In this document: piece by piece, positions 1 through 11,616 of the stretch
How positions within the stretch are numbered: position 1 is the first letter of the stretch
Layout of the letters: each line of letters opens with the position of its first letter
NCBI GenBank assembly: GCA_014904845.1
Contig: MU119208.1
Coordinates: 620,001 to 684,000, forward strand
Length of the DNA stretch: 64,000 nucleotides
Source of the DNA: Acephala macrosclerotiorum
Lineage: Eukaryota > Ascomycota > Leotiomycetes > Helotiales > Mollisiaceae
Reading direction: 5' to 3'
The notes under the pieces: generated by a model
The model's database searches: none
Told to the model about the DNA's origin: nothing
What the model saw: the letters and a program-made list of their open reading frames with translations, nothing else
Made by a program: the position numbers and the translations under genes

Positions 1-1
1 A

Positions 2-3000
2 ATTGGTGGTCTAGCAAAGGCTTCTTCCATCGTCAAAGGAATCTCTCATCCCGGCATATCCATGGCCAACGTTGCAGACATTTATCCATGCACGAGTTTT
101 CAAGAGGGTATCATGGCTCTGTCCATCTCCAACCCAGGCTCATACATTGCTCAGCATGTCTTCGAGCTTTCCTATGATCTGAGCTCAGCTATTCCTATGT
201 TTCGCGCCGCATGGAACAACGTCGTTGCATCACACCCGATTCTCCGAACCAGAATTGTCCAGAGCGAGTCAGCCGGCTTAGTGCAGCTGGTTTGTAAGGA
301 CGCAATTGAGTGGAAAATTGACGAAGACTTGGAAAAGTACATGGCTAGAGACAGGGCAGTCATCATAGGCCTGGGATCTTCTCTAAGTCGATACGGTATT
401 GTTGGGCCCGACATAGCTGGAAAGTATCACTTCGTGTGGACAACGCATCATTCCATCTACGATGCTTGGTCAATCGCCTTGACTTTGAACGACTTTGATA
501 ATGAGTACCGAAAGCTGAAGACTCGGAATGCAAACGATAAGCAACCTCAGAGAAATCCGCGAACCTCATTCAATCAATTCGTTGCAAGTTTGCAAAGTCT
601 CGACTTTACTGCGTCGAAAAGATTCTGGCTCGCCGAGTTGGGCACTGGGGAACCCTCCAAATTCCCCACAGTTCCGATGGGATATTTTCCCCTTCCTAAC
701 GAGGTAGTTATCCGCAATGTTCACTTCTCTCGCAGCAAAAATTCCGAATTCCGAACATCTACACTGGTCCGAACAGCGTGGGCTATCACCATCAGCAATT
801 ACACGTCTTCCAACGACATCGTCTTTGGCGCTACACTTTCTGGACGAACTGACACGTTCGCAAATCTTGCTTCAGTTGTTGGCCCCACCGTTACCACGGT
901 GCCGGTCCGAGTACTCGTGGAGTCACAGACCTTGATCCTCGAACAGCTTCGGAAAACAGAGTCCCAAATGATAGAGATGATGCCATTCGAGCAGACCGGC
1001 TTGTCAGAAATACGAAAGATGGATGCAAAGTTGAAACAAGCATGCGATTTCCAAACCTTGCTTGTTATACAGCCCAAGGAGCACTCTGATGTCGACAACT
1101 CCATCCTTGGTCGACGAATGTCGGAGTTCGACAATGTACAAGTCTTCGACACGTATGCTCTGACTCTGGAGTGTACATTGACGAATGACGGACTCAGCGC
1201 TAAGGCGCTTTTGGATCCCAACGTTATCGAAGTAAGCCAGATGAATAGGATTCTCTCACAATTCAAGCATATTCTTCAGCAGCTTTGCCTCGAAGAAGCT
1301 GGAACTACCATCCACGATATCAACACCGTCAATCCACAAGACTTGGAAGAAATTTGGCAATGGAATGCAATACTACCCGATGCGTCCTCCTCATGTGTTC
1401 ATCACTTGATAGAAGAAGCCATGCTGAGGAATCCACACGCACAAGCGATCTGTTCTTGGGACGGAGATTTGACTCGTGGTCAACTGGACAGTCTCTCGTC
1501 GAAACTCGCCCAAGAACTCATTCGACTTGGTGTGAGCAAGGAAAGAAAAGTGCCACTGCTTTTTGACAAGTCGAAATGGGCAGTGGTTGCCATCCTCGCC
1601 ATCATCAAGGCTGGTGCTGCTTTCGTCCCTCTGGATGCTCTCCACCCTATTGCTAGACACGCTTCGATTATTGAGCAGATCAATGCTAAGCTAATCCTCT
1701 GTTCTCCTGAGCATGAGAACCGATGCATTGCCTCTCTTCCACATCTCCAAACTATTGTGGTAGATGAAGCACACATCGCCCGCTTGCCAGTTTTGGCAGT
1801 ACCTGTAGCCTCTGACGTTGGGCCAAGCAATGCTCTGTATGTTATCTTCACTTCAGGAACAACAGGGGCTCCCAAAGGAACGGTCACCGAGCATGGGGCA
1901 TATTGTTCTGGGGCCAGGGATCATGCTAAGGCGCTCTGCTTCTCGGAAGCCTCTCGATTCCTACAATTTGCTTCTTACAGCTTTGACACCAGCATCGAGG
2001 ACATATTGACCACTCTTATGACTGGTGGTTGCCTTTGCATTCCATCAGAAGAAGAAAGAGCTTCGGATCTCGCTGCTGCTATCAGACGGATGAACGTCGA
2101 TACCGCGGACTTGACCTCCTCGTACATCAGCTCCATATCACCTGACGCTGTCCCTAGCCTCAGACGAATCACCCTCGGGGGAGAACCTCTTACCTCTAAG
2201 GTAGTCAAAGTTTGGGCTGACCGTGTACACTTGATCAATGCATACGGAATAACAGAGTGCTGTGTCACAAGTCTCGTTAATGCCAATATTTCCACGACCA
2301 CGGATCCCACGAATATTGGCCGTGCCGTCGGTGCAGTGAGCTGGATTGTAGATGCGGAGGATGCGAACTTGCTCATGCCAATTGGTGCGACTGGGGAACT
2401 TCTCATTGAAGGACCTGCACAAGCCAGAGGCTACCTGAACGATGAAGCAAAAACGAATGCGGTGTTCATTCATGGTCTGAAATGGACTTCGAACACTTCT
2501 CAAGGGAGACGCCCAGGTCGACTCTACAAGACTGGCGACTTAGTTCGGTACAACGCTGACGGAACTATCAGCTACTTGGGCAGGAAAGATACCCAGATCA
2601 AACTCCGAGGACAGCGCATAGAGTTGAGCGAGATCGAATTCTGGGTTCTTGATAGCCCTCGAGTTAAAAACGCAATTGCCCTACTGCCGACCGCCGGCCC
2701 GTACAAAGACAACATCACTGCTTTGATTGAGCTCGACATCGCTTCGAGTCCTACTGGGAATGGCGAAGTCCACGTATTGGATGATTCTGTGCTTAAAGCT
2801 GCAGACTTCAGCTGGTCTGACATTTCAGATCATCTGAGGGAGGTCCTGCCTTCCTACATGATTCCATCTTCCTGGATTGCTATCGCGACGTTGCCTCTTT
2901 CCACGTCCGCGAAGGTCGATCGATCAAGACTAAGCAACTGGCTCTCTAATCTTCCCTCGGAATATCGAACAGTACACGCCGTCAACGAACGAAAGGCGCC

Positions 3001-4546
3001 GCCCATTCCATTAGACGATGGCATCGCTCTATCAATCTCCGAGACAGTAGCAGACCTTCTGACTCCAAACGACACTGACCCCAACCCGGACATCGTAGGA
3101 TACGATGCAAATCTAACGAGCATTGGAATCGACTCCATCAAGATGATGAGTCTATCCGCATTCCTGAAACGTACCTACGGTGTCCTTGTTCCGATCAAGT
3201 TACTCATGAACTACCGTACAACCATCACTGATGTCTCGAAGCACATCTACGGGATACGAGCATCGAAAGAAGGACCTGCGCCTGAGAAGTCATTTCAAGT
3301 GGATCTACTATCCGAGTTCTCGCTCTTGGACTCCGAGCTAGAAGCTGCCCGTCAGCATCTAGGTGTCGTTTTCTTGACTGGCGCTACTGGCTTCTTGGGC
3401 ATCCAAATCTTGAGACAGCTTCTCAACAATGGTGGTGTCACGAAAGTCATTGTACAAATGAGAGCGAAGGATTCTGAGCATGGGAGACAGCGACTTGTTG
3501 ATCTTGCTACTTCGGCTCATTGGTGGTCAGATGCTCTCTCGTTGAAGCTAGAAGTATGGACTGGGGATCTTGCATTGCCTATGTTAGGACTGGACTCGGG
3601 GCAATGGGATGCCTTGCAGAAAGTGGATGCTATCATCCACAACGGCGCAGTAGTGAACTGTAAGTCTATCAGTCCGTCTCATTTCCTGCAAGCATGCAAC
3701 TATAGAGTCTTCGATGGTGTAACTCTACACCCCAAAGTGTTTGAAATTAACCACTGACCCCTTTAAACAGGGAACGCTGATTACCACACCCTAAAACCAG
3801 CAAACGTCAACTCCACCGTCGAGCTCCTCAAAGCCATCAACGCCGCCAGCTCGCAACCTCGTCCAAGATTCGTCTACGTATCCGGCGGCCGCTTTTTTGA
3901 AGGTCTCGACGACCACACCGCAGCAAAGAAACTCGCCACTCTCGACGGCTACAGCCAAACCAAATTCCTCTCCGAAATGCTCGTTCGCTCCTCAGCCAAA
4001 CGAGCCATCGCCTCTGGCCACAATCACTACATGTCAGTCGTCAAGCCTGGTCTCATCATCGGTACTGAAGCTGAAGGAATCGCCAATCACGGAGATTTCC
4101 TGTGGCGATATGTCAAGGCTGCTGTGGCGATTGGTGCTTATCCGCAGCCGGAAAAGGGTGGGTGGTTGGTGGTGAGTAGTGCTGATCGAGTTGCGGGGAC
4201 TGTGGTCGATGCTTTGCATAGACGGGTTGATGAGGAGAGCTATCAGGAGAGTGTTGATGTTGTGGATGGGATTAAGATGATGGATTTCTGGGATATTGTG
4301 AACGCACATCTGGGTGAGAAGAACAAGCTGAAACAGATCAGTACGAGGGAGTGGATGGTTGAGATCCAGAGAGATATCAATGAGAAAGCGGAGAGGCATC
4401 CTTTGTGGCCTGTTCAATATCTTCTTTCGACGGAGGGGAATTTAGGGTTGGATGGGAGGCCGGACGGGGTAGATGAAGGGGGTTTGAAGGTTGCTGTCGG
4501 AAGGAATGTTGAGTTCTTGATGAGGAGTGGGTACTTTTCGTCGTAG
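2..4546 (+). CDS. NRPS C-terminal module: condensation-adenylation-thiolation-reductase (5' end outside window)
   Basis: Exons 2..3659 and 3771..4546; intron 3660-3770 (GTAAGT...ACAG). Numbering from the Met at 62, domains run: condensation about 1-400 (HHSIYDAWS near 129, a variant of HHxxxDG), adenylation about 430-940 (FTSGTTGAPKG near 595, NAYGITE, YKTGDL, GRKDTQIKLRG, and the A10 lysine in STSAKVDR), a carrier domain with the phosphopantetheine serine near 1025 (GIDSI, where GGDSI/GLDSI is usual), and an NAD(P)-binding thioester reductase (TGATGFLG near 1106, YSQTK near 1260). The reading frame stays open from base 2, and the 20 codons before Met62 (GLAKAS...) resemble the end of an upstream carrier domain, so Met62 is probably internal and the enzyme larger. 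Terminal reductase domains release the chain as aldehyde or alcohol. Substrate and product cannot be told. No other biosynthetic gene adjoins it here. Confidence 0.93.
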
Positions 4547-6202
4547 GGACACTTGAGTTGATGTCCGTAATTCTTTAGTCTTGGTAGTTGATAGTCAGCT
4601 AGAAATGAAAATCTGGAATCAGAATATCCGCTCATATCTGGGGGTCACTGTCTCGTCGTTGGGACGTTGTATTCCACCCCAAATCCTTCTCAAGTTCCCT
4701 TCCGAACCTCGACTCTGTGCTCGAGAAAACTTTCAGCGAAAGGAAAGACATTGTTCGATATCGAGTCCCTATTCCTGACTTTACATATCAGATGACTCAA
4801 TCCTTGACGGCAACCAAGTTTTGACAACAATAACGAGCCGAAGACCCCTATGGAAAGAAGGCTGCCCAATAGCTCCACGCTCAAACACACAAGCAACTTG
4901 AAGCAAGGCTAAGCTTCAATTCTGGTCACTCGAATCGACAACCACACCATTCAAACATTTACACTATTCCTCAAAACTTCACCCCTTCAAGTCTAACAGG
5001 GCTAAGAAGCAAATCCCCTGGGAGTATATATTTTCTCTGATTCTAAATATATTAGGCAAGAAGAGGCGGTCGAACTATGGGGATGAAAGATGCGATGAAA
5101 CGTGGGGGAGGTGAGGAGAATGTTTTGTGCTGGGAAACTTCTGTGTAGGATTTACAGGTTGCTGCTTACGCGAGTCCCTGTTATGTTTGCTTTGCTGGCA
5201 ATATCTGAACGGGTTTGGCTGACAGAGAATTTTTGTTGTCAACAAGTTGCTGCTGTCAAGGAGATTCGGCCTGATACTTGCGATTGAAAATTTGCCTAAG
5301 TTCGAAGACATGGAAGAAAGAAGTCGGTGGTGGCTGAGGCCGGCGTCTCATCAGGTTCAGCTGCGAAAGACCACGACCCATCGGACTCGGAGAGAAACCA
5401 GGATGAAGCAATCGGCCATGCTGAATTTGAAGTTGCTGAGTCGAACTGGCTAAAGCCGACCTGTATTTATACCCCACCAGGTGCTCAGAATACAATTTGC
5501 AAACAAAGAAGGTGAGGAGTGCCCTTTTAACATCCTTAAGATCTTCGCCTTAGAGAATCCATAGCTATAAGACATATGCAGGTGAGGTCGCTTCTCCAGG
5601 CCTATAAAACAATGAAAAATTCGGTTCTCAATCTTTTCCCCGATATCCTACATGTCTAAGCACCCATTTCCCAGAATCCGGCAGTCGGAACTCCTCTTGC
5701 ACCCAGAAATGGCCGCAGTGCACCTATGGAACCTCGAACCGGTAAGTGCTCAAAGAAGCTTCTTGGTCCACGTACTAATTCTCTGTGTAGTAACGCTCGA
5801 TAACTTAAGAGTCCTTCGCGTTACATAGGACTTGGCGATCAATAAGGATCGAGCTTGATTGGATATGGCCGACCCATTGTTTGAGACACCTTGCCCTGGG
5901 CTCGGTGGTCAACACTTGACAACGTATTCTGGCGATTCCGTGACCATAAATTATGGGTTTCTAGGCAGAGTTTTCTCGACCTGGAAATGAAGTGACCGAT
6001 ACTCGCCTAGATTTGTGGATATTTCGGATAGAAGGTATAGCGCTATTACTATCAACATGAGAGCGACTTCCGATGAGACTACCTCTAAGAGCAGTGGTGG
6101 ACTTCTTGACAACAGTACACTTTGGCTCCATTGGCTGGATTACATATAGAGTTATACGGTTTAAGGTACTGTACTTGGGTATTCGCAAAGCATACAAGCT
6201 CT
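4547..6202. other. Intergenic, no gene seen
   Basis: About 1.65 kb between the NRPS stop and the 3' end of the minus-strand NLR-like gene. Short frames only, with no recognisable domain or splice pattern. It is the 3' flank of both neighbours (convergent). Confidence 0.5.
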
Positions 6203-7098
6203 TCACGTTTGGCCGATCAGCACATTTTCGTGCATCGGCTCGACATCATCTGCTCCAGGTGACAACGTCGATAGTTTCGTCGAGTCGAAGTGCCCAGCGT
6301 GCTTGCATTTCGCCATACGATCAAAGATATCCAAGTCAAACAAAGGCGTCTGATCTCCGCAGGCTCGAACCGGTTTCTCCTGACTTGAAACCTGCTCCTT
6401 CTCCTCCTGTTGCTCAACGTCAATATCCACTAAATCATCACCTCCTTCTCCTGTATTCCCACTCCCTTCACGCTCCTCCTCTAAAACCCTCAACATCTCC
6501 CCCTTTACCCTCTCCTCCGTCCTCCTCCTCTCCTCACAAATCTCCCCTAACCTCACAATACTCTTCCTCCTCTCCCCGGGCTCTTGTTCCTCAATCAAAT
6601 CCCTCATCAAACAAATACTCTCTCTATGTCCCGGCAGTTTATCTCCAAACCCCTTCAGCTTCGCTTTATACAACATCAGATACCTTGCTTTATCCAGAAC
6701 GTGTACACTTGCTTTCCTTCGATTGTATTCGTTATGCTGGTTTAGGGTTTCTTTGAGTTCGGTGAGGTCGTGGTAGAGGGGGTGGAGGGAGCGTTTTATT
6801 ATCGGTGCTCTGGCACCAATTCATCATCAGCTTCTACTCCCTTCATCCAGTGCCGTACTTCCCGACAACAAAATATATAAAGGAGAAGGAAGACAAACAT
6901 ATCAGGCCTAGCACTCGAAAACACACTCTCATCTCCGACTTGAGCTTCAAGAGTCTGCAGATGAGAGCGCATAAGTTTCATCTCAGCGATTATCGAGGAT
7001 GTTTCGGGGTGGTTTGGTTGATGGGGGAGGGTGGTGCAGATGTCAATCGCGCCTTTGCAGAGGGTGAAGACGTCGCCGATGCCGAGTCGGAAGGCCAT
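6203..7098 (-). CDS. Small protein with fungal NLR/STAND-like N-terminal domain, no NTPase
   Basis: Model complement(6203..6809, 6899..7098), 268 aa. The intron 6810-6898 (GTTTGT...CCAG) joins the two exons in phase. The N-terminus MAFRLGIGDVFTLCKGAIDI followed by two amphipathic helices resembles the N-terminal helical domain found at the start of many fungal STAND/NLR-type proteins (MxFGxxxGDF..., then a long helix). Residues about 120-195 are Glu/Arg-rich and likely coiled coil (EERRRTEERVKGEM). No P-loop, NACHT or ankyrin/WD repeats follow; the protein stops about 70 residues after the acidic stretch. It may therefore be a stand-alone regulatory fragment. Start Met chosen because the family begins at this MAFRxGxGD; an upstream extension to 7206 has no family resemblance. 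The domain name is inference; that the gene is real is fairly likely from intron phase and composition. Confidence 0.6.
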
Positions 7099-7411
7099 TG
7101 AGGGATTGTAGAGGCATTTGTGAGTGAACGGTTTTGGGTTTTGGGTGTTTGATTTGGTTGTTGTACAAATTACAGTAGAAGAGAGCAAGACATACATAGA
7201 TAACAAATGACGCAGGTTACGAATACCCCGCGCTCACGTGTTTGGGTATGGATTAAGTTCCATGCAGAAGCCTAGCACTCGGGATTCATTGTCAGCACAA
7301 ATGGATTCCGTTTTGGCTCTAAACTCTTGTACTTCCATTATGTACGTTCCGCGCTCTATAAACTTACAAAGCCCGTAATATACACCACCGCTCAGGCTAT
7401 AGTTTCAACTT

Positions 7412-7430
7412 TTAGCAACCCGCTTGCTAA
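7412..7430. promoter_or_regulatory. Dyad TTAGCAA-N5-TTGCTAA, copy 1
   Basis: Perfect 7-bp inverted repeat with spacer CCCGC, followed by TCG. Sits about 315 bp upstream of the NLR-like start codon. It matches the form of a dimeric transcription-factor site; the factor is unknown. Confidence 0.4.
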
Positions 7431-7493
7431 TCGCGCTTCCTCCAGAATTATAGACACGAAGCAAATAGTGCCCCAAACACCAGGCCCGTCAAC

Positions 7494-7512
7494 TTAGCAA
7501 TATACTTGCTAA
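7494..7512. promoter_or_regulatory. Dyad TTAGCAA-N5-TTGCTAA, copy 2
   Basis: Same perfect arms as copy 1, 82 bp away, with spacer TATAC, again followed by TCG. The arms are conserved and the spacer is not, which is the pattern expected of a protein-binding site. Confidence 0.4.
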
Positions 7513-7568
7513 TCGTCTATTTGTAGACCCAAAACCCGAAAGGCTAGAATTACTGACAAAAAGAAAAT

Positions 7569-9427
7569 CTAATGAGTGTGTTCATCATGACTCGAATGAT
7601 CATGTTGTGGCTCTACAGCAGTTTTGCTGCAGCATCCCTTTCCTTTGCAGTCATCGACGCATTCTAGTAAGCACATGTCGTCTTCATCAAGGCCACATCG
7701 TGCTTGCCCGACTATGCCGTCGAGTCCTACTGTTCCTGGTCTTTCGAGATTGTGGTCGTGGTCTTTGTCCAAGCAGAACTCTGGCTGGATAGTCGCCGAA
7801 TGGATTCCGTATGCGTGTAGACATCTTCTGACGGCCTTTGCCAGTTCCATGTACTTCTCGCCTCCAGCTTCGCTGATTGGGAACTCGACTTGGATGTGCA
7901 TGGAAGCCACAATTTGGGTATCGCTTAGTTGCCAGATGTGAACGTGATGGCAGCTGACAACGCCTGGGATGTCCTGGATATCCTCCTTGATCTCGTTGAC
8001 TTCGATATGGTCCGGAGTAGCTTGCAAGAGGATCTTGGCTGTGGCTGAAGTCAAAGGAATAGTTGATTTGAGGATAATGAGTGTGATGAAAAGGGAGACG
8101 GCAGGATCAGCATAGAATCGTCCAGACCACGTAGTAAGCCAGATAACCAATGCAGAGACAATGACACCGACGTTACCGAGAGCATCACCAATGACGTGTA
8201 GAATCATAGCGTTCATACCCATATCGGCGTGGTTGTGGCTATGTCCACCTTTCTTGGCTTTCTTTGGCTTGGTGTGGTTGTGGCCAGCGTGCCAGGAGTC
8301 ATGTCTCGGTTTAGGTGTGCGGGAGTGGTCATCGTCATGGCCGTGTTGGTGGCTAGAAATCGATCCATGGGAGTGGCCGTTGGATTTAGCGAGCAAGGGG
8401 GAGTTCTCCGTGGCATCTCCTTCCTCGGGGGCAATGGCTTCTTCGTCTGAAGAAGAACTGGGGCTATCAGGTCCATCTAGTTGAGGCTTGCTTGCTGCAA
8501 TGATATCCTGTCTGAAGCTGGCGGGATGGATGCTGAAATCGTCGATGTTGGTGTAACGGCTTGCTCTGCCACTGCTGGCTCTTCTTCGGTGACTCTTATT
8601 TGGAGAAGGCGTCTTGACAGGAGATTTGTTCGAACCGTTGCTTTCCCGAGATGTTTCGGCGTCCTCATCGTCCTTGGTGAATCGAATATGCTTGTGAGCC
8701 TTCGCTTTAGCTCTGCCGACTACTGCTTCCGGGAAGACCTCTCCAGCATTTCCCTGGATCTCTTCATCATAATGTTCATGCCCTTCGTGGCTATGGCTAT
8801 GTCCTTCCTCTGCTGCGCCAACTTCATCGCCGTGGCTGTGTTCTCCTGGCCCATGTGAATGTCCATGTCCTCCAAGAACAAAAAATCCAGCAAGGTTGGA
8901 CGCTAGACCTAAGGAACCCACGATAAGAATAAGCTGCGGGTTGCTGATCTCGGGAGGGTCGATAAGTCGTTGTATAGCTTCTAGAACGATCGAGAGACAT
9001 AGGGCAATCAGGAAGACTGCATTGAAGAAGGCGCCAAGAATTTCTGCGCGAAGCCACTGAGTAAGTTTTAGCTAGGTAGCATTTGGGAGAAAAGAAAGCA
9101 TTGCTGACCCCAAATGAGTATTTATCTGTTGATGATTTTTGTGCAGCATTAACAGCCCACAATCCCACCACAAGAGAAATGATATCGTTTAACTAATTTT
9201 CCGTCAGTCCTAGTCCTGTGTTCCACAGTCTCTGGATGGCAGTGTCTCTGAATCTGCCAAGATCATCTGATCCGAGAGTTGCATCCTCTTGCAATGCTCA
9301 CCATATGGAAAGCATCTGCCATCAATGCCAAAGACCCAACCACCAGCCCTACGCCCAGCTCGAGGACGAAAAACGCGGCATCAATCGCCAACATGATCGT
9401 AATGCGCGTTGACTTTGACCACGCCAT
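7569..9427 (-). CDS. Vacuolar-type zinc transporter, CDF family (ZRC1/COT1-like)
   Basis: Model complement(7569..9056, 9109..9192, 9302..9427), 565 aa; introns 9057-9108 and 9193-9301 are GT-AG and in phase. Cation diffusion facilitators exchange Zn2+ for protons to load the vacuole or secretory pathway. The two metal-site motifs are visible: HxxxD in TM2 (H41, D45 in FHMLND) and HxxxD in TM5 (HVIGDALGN, near 355), the combination typical of zinc carriers. Between TM4 and TM5 is a long His-rich cytosolic loop (repeated GHSHGH, HSHSHEGH, GGHSHNH). The C-terminal domain has the HVHIWQLSD motif, and a Cys-rich tail (CCSK) ends in His. Six membrane segments are evident. The start is the first Met before the ARLTIM-like opening, with an in-frame stop upstream. 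The family fit is strong. Vacuolar location is inferred from ZRC1/COT1 likeness. Confidence 0.95.
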
Positions 9428-10533
9428 CTTGAAGGTCTGGCGGACGCGACCAGGTGGTACAAAGGTAGTCGGATGTGTTTGTGATCTGGTTCAGGAGGCA
9501 AAGATCCCACTTTCGAGGTCGGTACCGATGCGGCTCTTGTAATTAGGTTAGTTCGTAAGAGGCGTCCAGGCCAGTGTGATAATCCTTGTTGATATCCTGG
9601 ATGACGAGCGATATTGAGGAGATTGTAGGGGATATGAGCAAATGCTCTTCTGTAAGAGAAGCGCCGTCTCCTATGTGACAAAGCAGTCTGAAATAGGAGG
9701 GGCGAGAAGATGTGAGAACCTCATGATGTTGATCTCGATTGCGTTCCGAGGCCGGTTTACCGTTAGTCGCGAAGCTTGAACGGCTCTTCTTGCCTCAGGC
9801 TTATAAATAGGTCGCCAAACTTGCACATGCTCGCGTAGATACTATCATGTGAAATTTGTCAGGTGACTGGTGCTCTCTCCATACAGAGCGTCCCTTGGAG
9901 CAGACATCGGACGAACCGTGGTGGAAATATGTCATTGAATATACTACACCCTGGTAACCGATGCGTGGGTATATATCAACGCCCTCCCGCAAAGCTTCAT
10001 CAAAGAAGCTCTCTACCTCCGACTGCGGCCACCTTAGCACCTTCACACGCCACGGGAGAGAATCAAAAAAAGATCTGCAAAGACGAGCTCTTCCGCACAA
10101 TATATATTCACATGTCGTGATATTTGGTTAGAGGCTCGAACTCGCACAGATGCAAGGCACATCAATCAGATTGTCCCACAGCGAATGGTCTGGTAAAGTA
10201 AACTAGATCTCCCCGACCCATGACTCCAAGATTCGCCATCTAAGTCGATCGTTCAGCTCGCCCTGCCACTTCTTTTCCTGGAAAGTTTCCGGTACGCCCT
10301 AGGGACGTTCCGATAGTGTTTAATATCTCGGCGTGGCATACGAGACATGCATAAGTTTTCCCAGCGTCGTCTGCCTTAACCGGCAACATCCACATGGCCG
10401 TTTGATTGAAGGGTTCGTCTGTGCCGAAAAAAGCCTCCAATCATCACCGTTGACCCGGTAGTTTTTGGCAAATATCACACTGTTATTCAGGTTTATTCGG
10501 CTCGTCTTGCCTATCATCAAGTGGGGCCATCTA
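9428..10533. other. Spacer upstream of the zinc transporter
   Basis: About 1.1 kb between the zinc-transporter start and the stop of the DUF202 gene, both minus strand. No coding pattern or known element recognised; it should hold the transporter promoter. Confidence 0.4.
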
Positions 10534-11616
10534 TCAGCTGTCCTCCTTGTCGATATCCACGGCCATCAGGAGAACTAGGAACATAAGTAGGATCTACATA
10601 TGTCAGCCGGACATTCGGTATCCTGAAATAACCGAATTGGGAGGAACTAACGAGAAGAGTGCCTGCAGCAAGAGCAACTATCTCGAACCCTCCAGAGAGA
10701 GCCTTACCCCTCACTATTGCATTTTGAGATCTCCATGTTCGAAAAGCACCAATGACCAAAGTATAGATTGCCGCACCTTGACAGATTCCAGACAATGGCT
10801 TCCCAAGGACATAAAAGCCAAAGAAAGTGTTTGGATTCGGTGCATGTTGTAAACGGCTTAAGACCCGTCAGTAAGCAATCCTGGTGATTAGTTAATGTGG
10901 GAATGTGCTTGCAAGAGCTGCGCGACTGTGATGCCGATCATTGAGAGGGCCAGCGAAGTCCTCAGGTAGCCAAGAAAAGTTCTTTCGAGTGCTATGGATA
11001 TGTGTTAGCAACCTTCCTAGACTGCACGTCGTTTAAAATAGTACGAGAGAGAGGAACGTGACACGGGGCGTGATCCCGCTCTCGCCTCGCCCAATGGCAG
11101 ACGAAAAAGATAGACGAGCACCAACCCCGCCAACATACTTGGAAATGGAAAGGTTTGTGAAATGTGGTTTGTTAAGTATAGATGATTTTCTGTAGGTGGG
11201 CTGGTCGGATCCGGGATCTTAACAGTGACAGCCGTAGAGTTCTGAACTTTATCTGACAGAGATGGACGGGAAACATATACTGAGAACTACATACCGAGAT
11301 GATCTCTGCAAGTATCATGATCAACAATAATGGATATTTGGTGCCCCCATGCTCTCTTGACGGCATAAATGCATTGTTCTAGAAGGTTGGATGGCTTCTT
11401 CGCAGCAGGGCCTGACCCCAGGGCGCGGCTCGGGTGGGATGAAGCACGGCTGTAGTTGCGTCTCAATCGTGCTAACTCAGTCGATGCTTCCAACCGCGCG
11501 TCTGTTGCGGCGGATGAGCGAACCGTATCGGATTGGGGCTCATTTGGCTCTTCGGCCAGGACTTGGGGCTGGTTGCCCTTGCCCTTGTCCCGGCCACTGT
11601 TGGAGCCTTCAGCCAT
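10534..11616 (-). CDS. DUF202 (YidH-like) three-helix membrane protein
   Basis: Model complement(10534..10593, 10652..10856, 10913..10991, 11295..11616), 221 aa. A polar, low-complexity N-terminal half of about 85 residues precedes the domain. The DUF202 hallmark is rebuilt only after splicing: DHLALERTFLGYLRTSLALS, then RLQHAPNP, GFYVLGKPL, a second helix (GAAIYTLVIGAFRTWRSQ) and a third (ILLMFLVLLMAV), ending in a short charged tail. Function in fungi is poorly known; the family is a small integral membrane protein also found in bacteria. The intron at 10857-10912 starts GCAAGC, so it is a GC-AG intron, supported by exact recovery of family residues (AQL-F-RLQH). The first intron (10992-11294, 303 nt) is long for this genome. 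The start codon is the only Met opening the first exon. Confidence 0.88.

Larger units (their letters stand above)
7099..7568. other. Spacer and promoter of the NLR-like gene
   Basis: Lies between the start of the minus-strand NLR-like gene and the stop of the minus-strand zinc transporter. It holds two identical-arm dyads (listed separately) and no open frame of note. Confidence 0.5.

Noticed and set aside
799..1887. Minus-strand frames of 135-155 codons in the NRPS region
   Set aside because: Antisense to the condensation and adenylation domains; no domain or splice evidence.
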